Below are positions 24,125 through 26,929 of a stretch of DNA of 26,929 nucleotides, piece after piece (position 1 is the first letter of the stretch; each line of letters begins with the position of its first letter). The translations under genes were made by a program, and so were the position numbers. A model generated the notes under the pieces. It searched no databases. It was given only the letters and a program-made list of their open reading frames with translations, and was not told where the DNA came from. Where the stretch lies: the NCBI GenBank assembly GCA_023440945.1, contig JAEZRL010000135.1, positions 1 to 26,929 of the forward strand. Reading direction: 5' to 3'. This stretch comes from Bacteroidota bacterium. GTDB lineage: Bacteria; Bacteroidota; Bacteroidia; Chitinophagales; Chitinophagaceae.

Positions 24125-26281
24125 ATGCAAAAGAAAACCATACTACAAGTTTTACTTCTTTTAGTATTTCTTCAAGCGATCAAAGCACAATATACCTATC
24201 CTGTAACAAAAGAAATGCCTGTTGTTGACAATTATTTTGGAACACAAATAACTGACAACTATCGTTGGCTTGAAGACTTGAATGATACATCAGTGCAAAC
24301 GTGGCTAAGAGCGCAGGCTAATTATTCAAATGAAATACTTGAAAAAATAAGTGGACGAGATTTATTATTAAAACGCTTGAAGGAATTTCAACAAATGAGT
24401 GGGGATGTTTTTGGCGAAATAGTACAAAACGGTAAAACATACTTTTATGCAAAAACAAAAAAAGGCGAGAATTTGAGTAAGTTATATACCAGAACATTGC
24501 CCAATGGCCGCGAGGAACTTCTGTTTGACCCGGAAAGCATTGGCAAAAATACTGAGCTTATAGACTTTGCTGTTGACGACAATGGAAATAATTTGTGTAT
24601 TAAATTCTCAAGTGGAGGGGCTGAAATTTGCGAGGCAAGGATATTAAACATAAAAACAAAAAAATTATTCGAAGATAGAATGGGGCCAATCTGGAGCGAA
24701 TTTCCTATTCAGTTTGTATCAAATGCAACGGAAATAATTTACACCAAAATGAAAAGCACGGATAATAAAAGTGATGATGTTCTTAAGAATATGGATGTTT
24801 ATTTACACACTATTGGTACTAATGCAAATTTCGATAAGCTTTTGTTTTCCCGAGAAAAATACAAAGAGCTAAATGTTTTACCAGAAAGGTTTCCCTCTAT
24901 TAATGTCTCCGATGATAAAAAATACTTGTTTTTGGATATCGGCTCTGTAAAATCAGAAAAGTTAACTTATTACGCTTTAATTAATGAATTACACAATACA
25001 AAAATTAACTGGAAACCCTTGATCAAATATGATGATGAGATTACAGACTTCTATTCAATAGGCGATCAACTTTTCTTTTTAACTCATAAAAATGCCCCGC
25101 GATTTAAAATCGGTGTGACTAGTTTGCTTAAACCCAATTTTGATAATGCAAAAGTTATAGTTGTCGAAGGTAAAAGCGTTATTACTGGCATTCAAAAAAC
25201 TAAGAATTACCTGGTTTATGCCTTGAGCAATGGCCTTACTAAAGACAAATATTTAATAAATCCTAAAACATATTCTATAAAAAAACTGCCTTTGCCTCAA
25301 GGTGTTAACGGCTCACGGCCATTTAACTCAACTAAAAATGATAGATTAATCGTTTATAATACTAATTGGCTTTCACCTTATTCTATATATGAATATGATG
25401 CAGAAAAAAACACAATAATTAAAAGTCAATGGTTTGATATGAGTGGTACTTTTCCAGACTATAGCGAAGATTTTGAAATAAAAGAAGTAGAAGTAAAAAG
25501 TTACGATGGAACGATGGTTCCCTTGTCAATCTTATATCCAAAGAACATTAAGTTAGATGGTAGTACACCTTGCTATCTAACTGGATATGGTGCTTATGGT
25601 ACATCAACTATTCCAAGTTTTATTGATGCAATGGCAATACTTCTAGAACAAGGCTGTTGTATTGCATTTGCACATGTAAGAGGAGGTGGCGAAAAAGGCG
25701 AAGAATGGCATAAAGACGGAATGAAGGCCATGAAACAGAACACCTGGAAAGACTTTATTGCTTGTGCCGAGTATCTAATTGATCAAAAATATACATCGCC
25801 GCAGAAATTAATTGGAGAAGGTATGAGTGCAGGCGGGATACTAATAGGTAGGGCTATTACAGAAAGACCTGATTTGTTTGCGGTGGCTATTGATCAAGTT
25901 GGAGCAACAAATGCTCTGCGGATAGAAACTACACCGAATGGTGATAACCAAATTCCCGAAATGGGTTCAGTAAAAGTAGAAGGGGATATAAAAGGTTTAA
26001 TAGAAATGGATGCTCAAAGCAAAGTGGTAAAAGGAACAAAATACCCAGCAGTTTTCATAAGAAGTGGTATGAATGACGCAAGAATAGTGCCTTGGATGCC
26101 TGCGAAATTTGCGGCAGCTTTACAAAATTGTACCAACTCTAACAAACCGGTTCTGCTTTATATCAATTATGGTAATGGTCATTTCACTTCAGACATTGAT
26201 GTTACATATAAAGAGTTTGCCAATATGATCGCTTTTTCATTATGGCAAGTCGGACATCCAAAATTTATGGCTAAAGACTAA
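24125..26281 (+). CDS. Secreted prolyl oligopeptidase, S9A family
   Basis: 718 residues with a Sec signal peptide (about 1-21, ending AIKAQ), then the typical S9A opening YPVTKEMPVVDNYFG and DNYRWLEDL. A beta-propeller spans about 75-430 and an alpha/beta-hydrolase domain the rest. The catalytic triad is Ser568 in GEGMSAGG, Asp651 in SGMNDARI and His686 in GNGHFTSD; HVRGGGEKGEEWH is also a family hallmark. The enzyme cleaves short peptides after proline, here probably in the periplasm. Length is normal. It appears monocistronic, and its coding sequence seems more AT-rich than the neighbouring operons, which might hint at separate acquisition; I did not compute this. Confidence 0.95.
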   Translation: MQKKTILQVLLLLVFLQAIKAQYTYPVTKEMPVVDNYFGTQITDNYRWLEDLNDTSVQTWLRAQANYSNEILEKISGRDLLLKRLKEFQQMSGDVFGEIVQNGKTYFYAKTKKGENLSKLYTRTLPNGREELLFDPESIGKNTELIDFAVDDNGNNLCIKFSSGGAEICEARILNIKTKKLFEDRMGPIWSEFPIQFVSNATEIIYTKMKSTDNKSDDVLKNMDVYLHTIGTNANFDKLLFSREKYKELNVLPERFPSINVSDDKKYLFLDIGSVKSEKLTYYALINELHNTKINWKPLIKYDDEITDFYSIGDQLFFLTHKNAPRFKIGVTSLLKPNFDNAKVIVVEGKSVITGIQKTKNYLVYALSNGLTKDKYLINPKTYSIKKLPLPQGVNGSRPFNSTKNDRLIVYNTNWLSPYSIYEYDAEKNTIIKSQWFDMSGTFPDYSEDFEIKEVEVKSYDGTMVPLSILYPKNIKLDGSTPCYLTGYGAYGTSTIPSFIDAMAILLEQGCCIAFAHVRGGGEKGEEWHKDGMKAMKQNTWKDFIACAEYLIDQKYTSPQKLIGEGMSAGGILIGRAITERPDLFAVAIDQVGATNALRIETTPNGDNQIPEMGSVKVEGDIKGLIEMDAQSKVVKGTKYPAVFIRSGMNDARIVPWMPAKFAAALQNCTNSNKPVLLYINYGNGHFTSDIDVTYKEFANMIAFSLWQVGHPKFMAKD

Positions 26282-26322
26282 AAACAACAGACGACCTTTG
26301 AAAAAACAACAGACGACCTTTG
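26281..26322. repeat. Direct duplication directly at the prolyl oligopeptidase stop
   Basis: AAAACAACAGACGACCTTTG occurs at 26281-26300 and again at 26303-26322, offset by 22 bp and identical over 20 bp. The first copy begins with the last base of the stop codon. A recent small tandem duplication is likely. Confidence 0.9.
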
Positions 26323-26423
26323 GCTTCCAGCAATAAAGCTGTTAGATTCGCTGCGTCTTTACAGCAAGGTTTGTGTTTAGTGCGAGTCCTTCGAGTATTT
26401 CATTGCCTATCACCCAACACTAA

Positions 26424-26929
26424 ATGAAAAAAATCAAAAAAGTTCTTTTAGCATTCACCATTTTAATCCTCACTCTTTTAATTATCTATTTTATTCCTGA
26501 AAGCAGGAAAGAGATCAAAACCCAACACTTCACTTTTCTTTTTAGCAGCAGCATTGACACGGCCACAATTATTCGGCTTGCAAATGCATTGGAAAATAAT
26601 TATTCAAGAATAGGCAAAGATTTGAAAACAGAGCCTTCCCCAAGTATTGAAACAAATGTTTATGCTAAAAGATGGAGGTATATAAAAGCTACCGGTAACT
26701 GGAGTGGTTCGGGCAATATAGAAGGCATTTCTAAACTTCATTTTGTTGAACAGGCGTGGGGAGAAAAGGATAATAAAAAAGTTGCTGTGCATGAGTTTGC
26801 TCATACGGTAACCCTGAAATTACTTTTAGATAATGAAGCGCAACCGGTAAACTCAAAGGACTTTGATAAAAAATTTGCAACCTTTCCTACCTGGCTTTGG
26901 GAAGCGGTAAGTGTATATGAAGCTGATCA
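26424..26929 (+). CDS. Membrane-anchored HExxH metallopeptidase (gluzincin-like), 3' partial
   Basis: The frame opens at ATG 26424 and is still open at the window end (168 codons seen). The N-terminus MKKIKKVLLAFTILILTLLI is a signal anchor or signal peptide. The zinc motif VAVHEFAHTV (HEFAH) lies at about residues 120-129. About 40 residues later, TWLWEAVSVYEAD offers a glutamate as third ligand, the spacing seen in gluzincin (peptidase MA-like) enzymes. It should act outside the cytoplasmic membrane. Substrate and C-terminal domains are not visible. The gene follows the prolyl oligopeptidase by 142 bp on the same strand. Confidence 0.83.
   Translation, partial: MKKIKKVLLAFTILILTLLIIYFIPESRKEIKTQHFTFLFSSSIDTATIIRLANALENNYSRIGKDLKTEPSPSIETNVYAKRWRYIKATGNWSGSGNIEGISKLHFVEQAWGEKDNKKVAVHEFAHTVTLKLLLDNEAQPVNSKDFDKKFATFPTWLWEAVSVYEAD

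Overview
The window reads as a chromosome segment from a Bacteroidota bacterium, most likely Chitinophagaceae or a relative. The signs are AT-rich DNA, a type IX secretion (T9SS) C-terminal sorting domain on the first gene, a DUF6266-type protein, gene starts without Shine-Dalgarno sequences, and a Sec-type (clade II) nitrous oxide reductase cluster. No rRNA, tRNA, CRISPR array, transposase or integrase was seen. The assignment rests on protein signatures only.

Layout. (1) 1-1626: 3' part of a secreted M43 metalloprotease, closed by a strong bidirectional terminator. (2) 1801-5052, minus strand: Crp/Fnr regulator, then a tight operon of a small haem-copper-oxidase-like membrane protein, the Fe-S repair di-iron protein Ric/YtfE/ScdA, and a hemerythrin-domain protein. 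Together these look like a nitric oxide (NO) sensing and defence module. (3) 5342-11863, plus strand: lipoprotein cytochrome c, clade II nosZ, a membrane-protein/NosL fusion, nosD, nosF and nosY, i.e. N2O reduction with copper delivery and maturation. The two modules diverge from a 289-bp region carrying Fnr-type palindromes, so the regulator probably controls both. NO damages NosZ and Fe-S clusters, which gives the pairing a logic. No nosR, nir or conventional nor gene is in the window.

(4) 11864-12347: a 42-bp tandem repeat (minisatellite) after nosY. (5) 12348-14417: a GT2 glycosyltransferase and an unidentified lipoprotein, ended by a terminator. (6) 14540-20213, minus strand: a tripartite RND efflux system (adaptor, pump, TolC-like channel). 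(7) 20581-22562: alpha-L-fucosidase (GH29) and a CE4 polysaccharide deacetylase 2 bp apart. (8) 22935-23576: DUF6266 protein. (9) 24125-26281: secreted prolyl oligopeptidase. (10) 26424-end: start of a membrane-anchored HExxH metallopeptidase cut by the window edge.

A dispersed intergenic element of about 60 bp with the core TTGCGTCGCAC occurs four times (1681-1726, 7892-7948, 15859-15919, 22582-22656). Two copies sit within hairpins, one of them directly behind nosZ. The strongest candidates for something undescribed are the NO-defence/N2O-reduction super-locus with its small oxidase-like protein, the NosL fusion with an internal lipobox, the operator-like palindromes, and the dispersed hairpin element.
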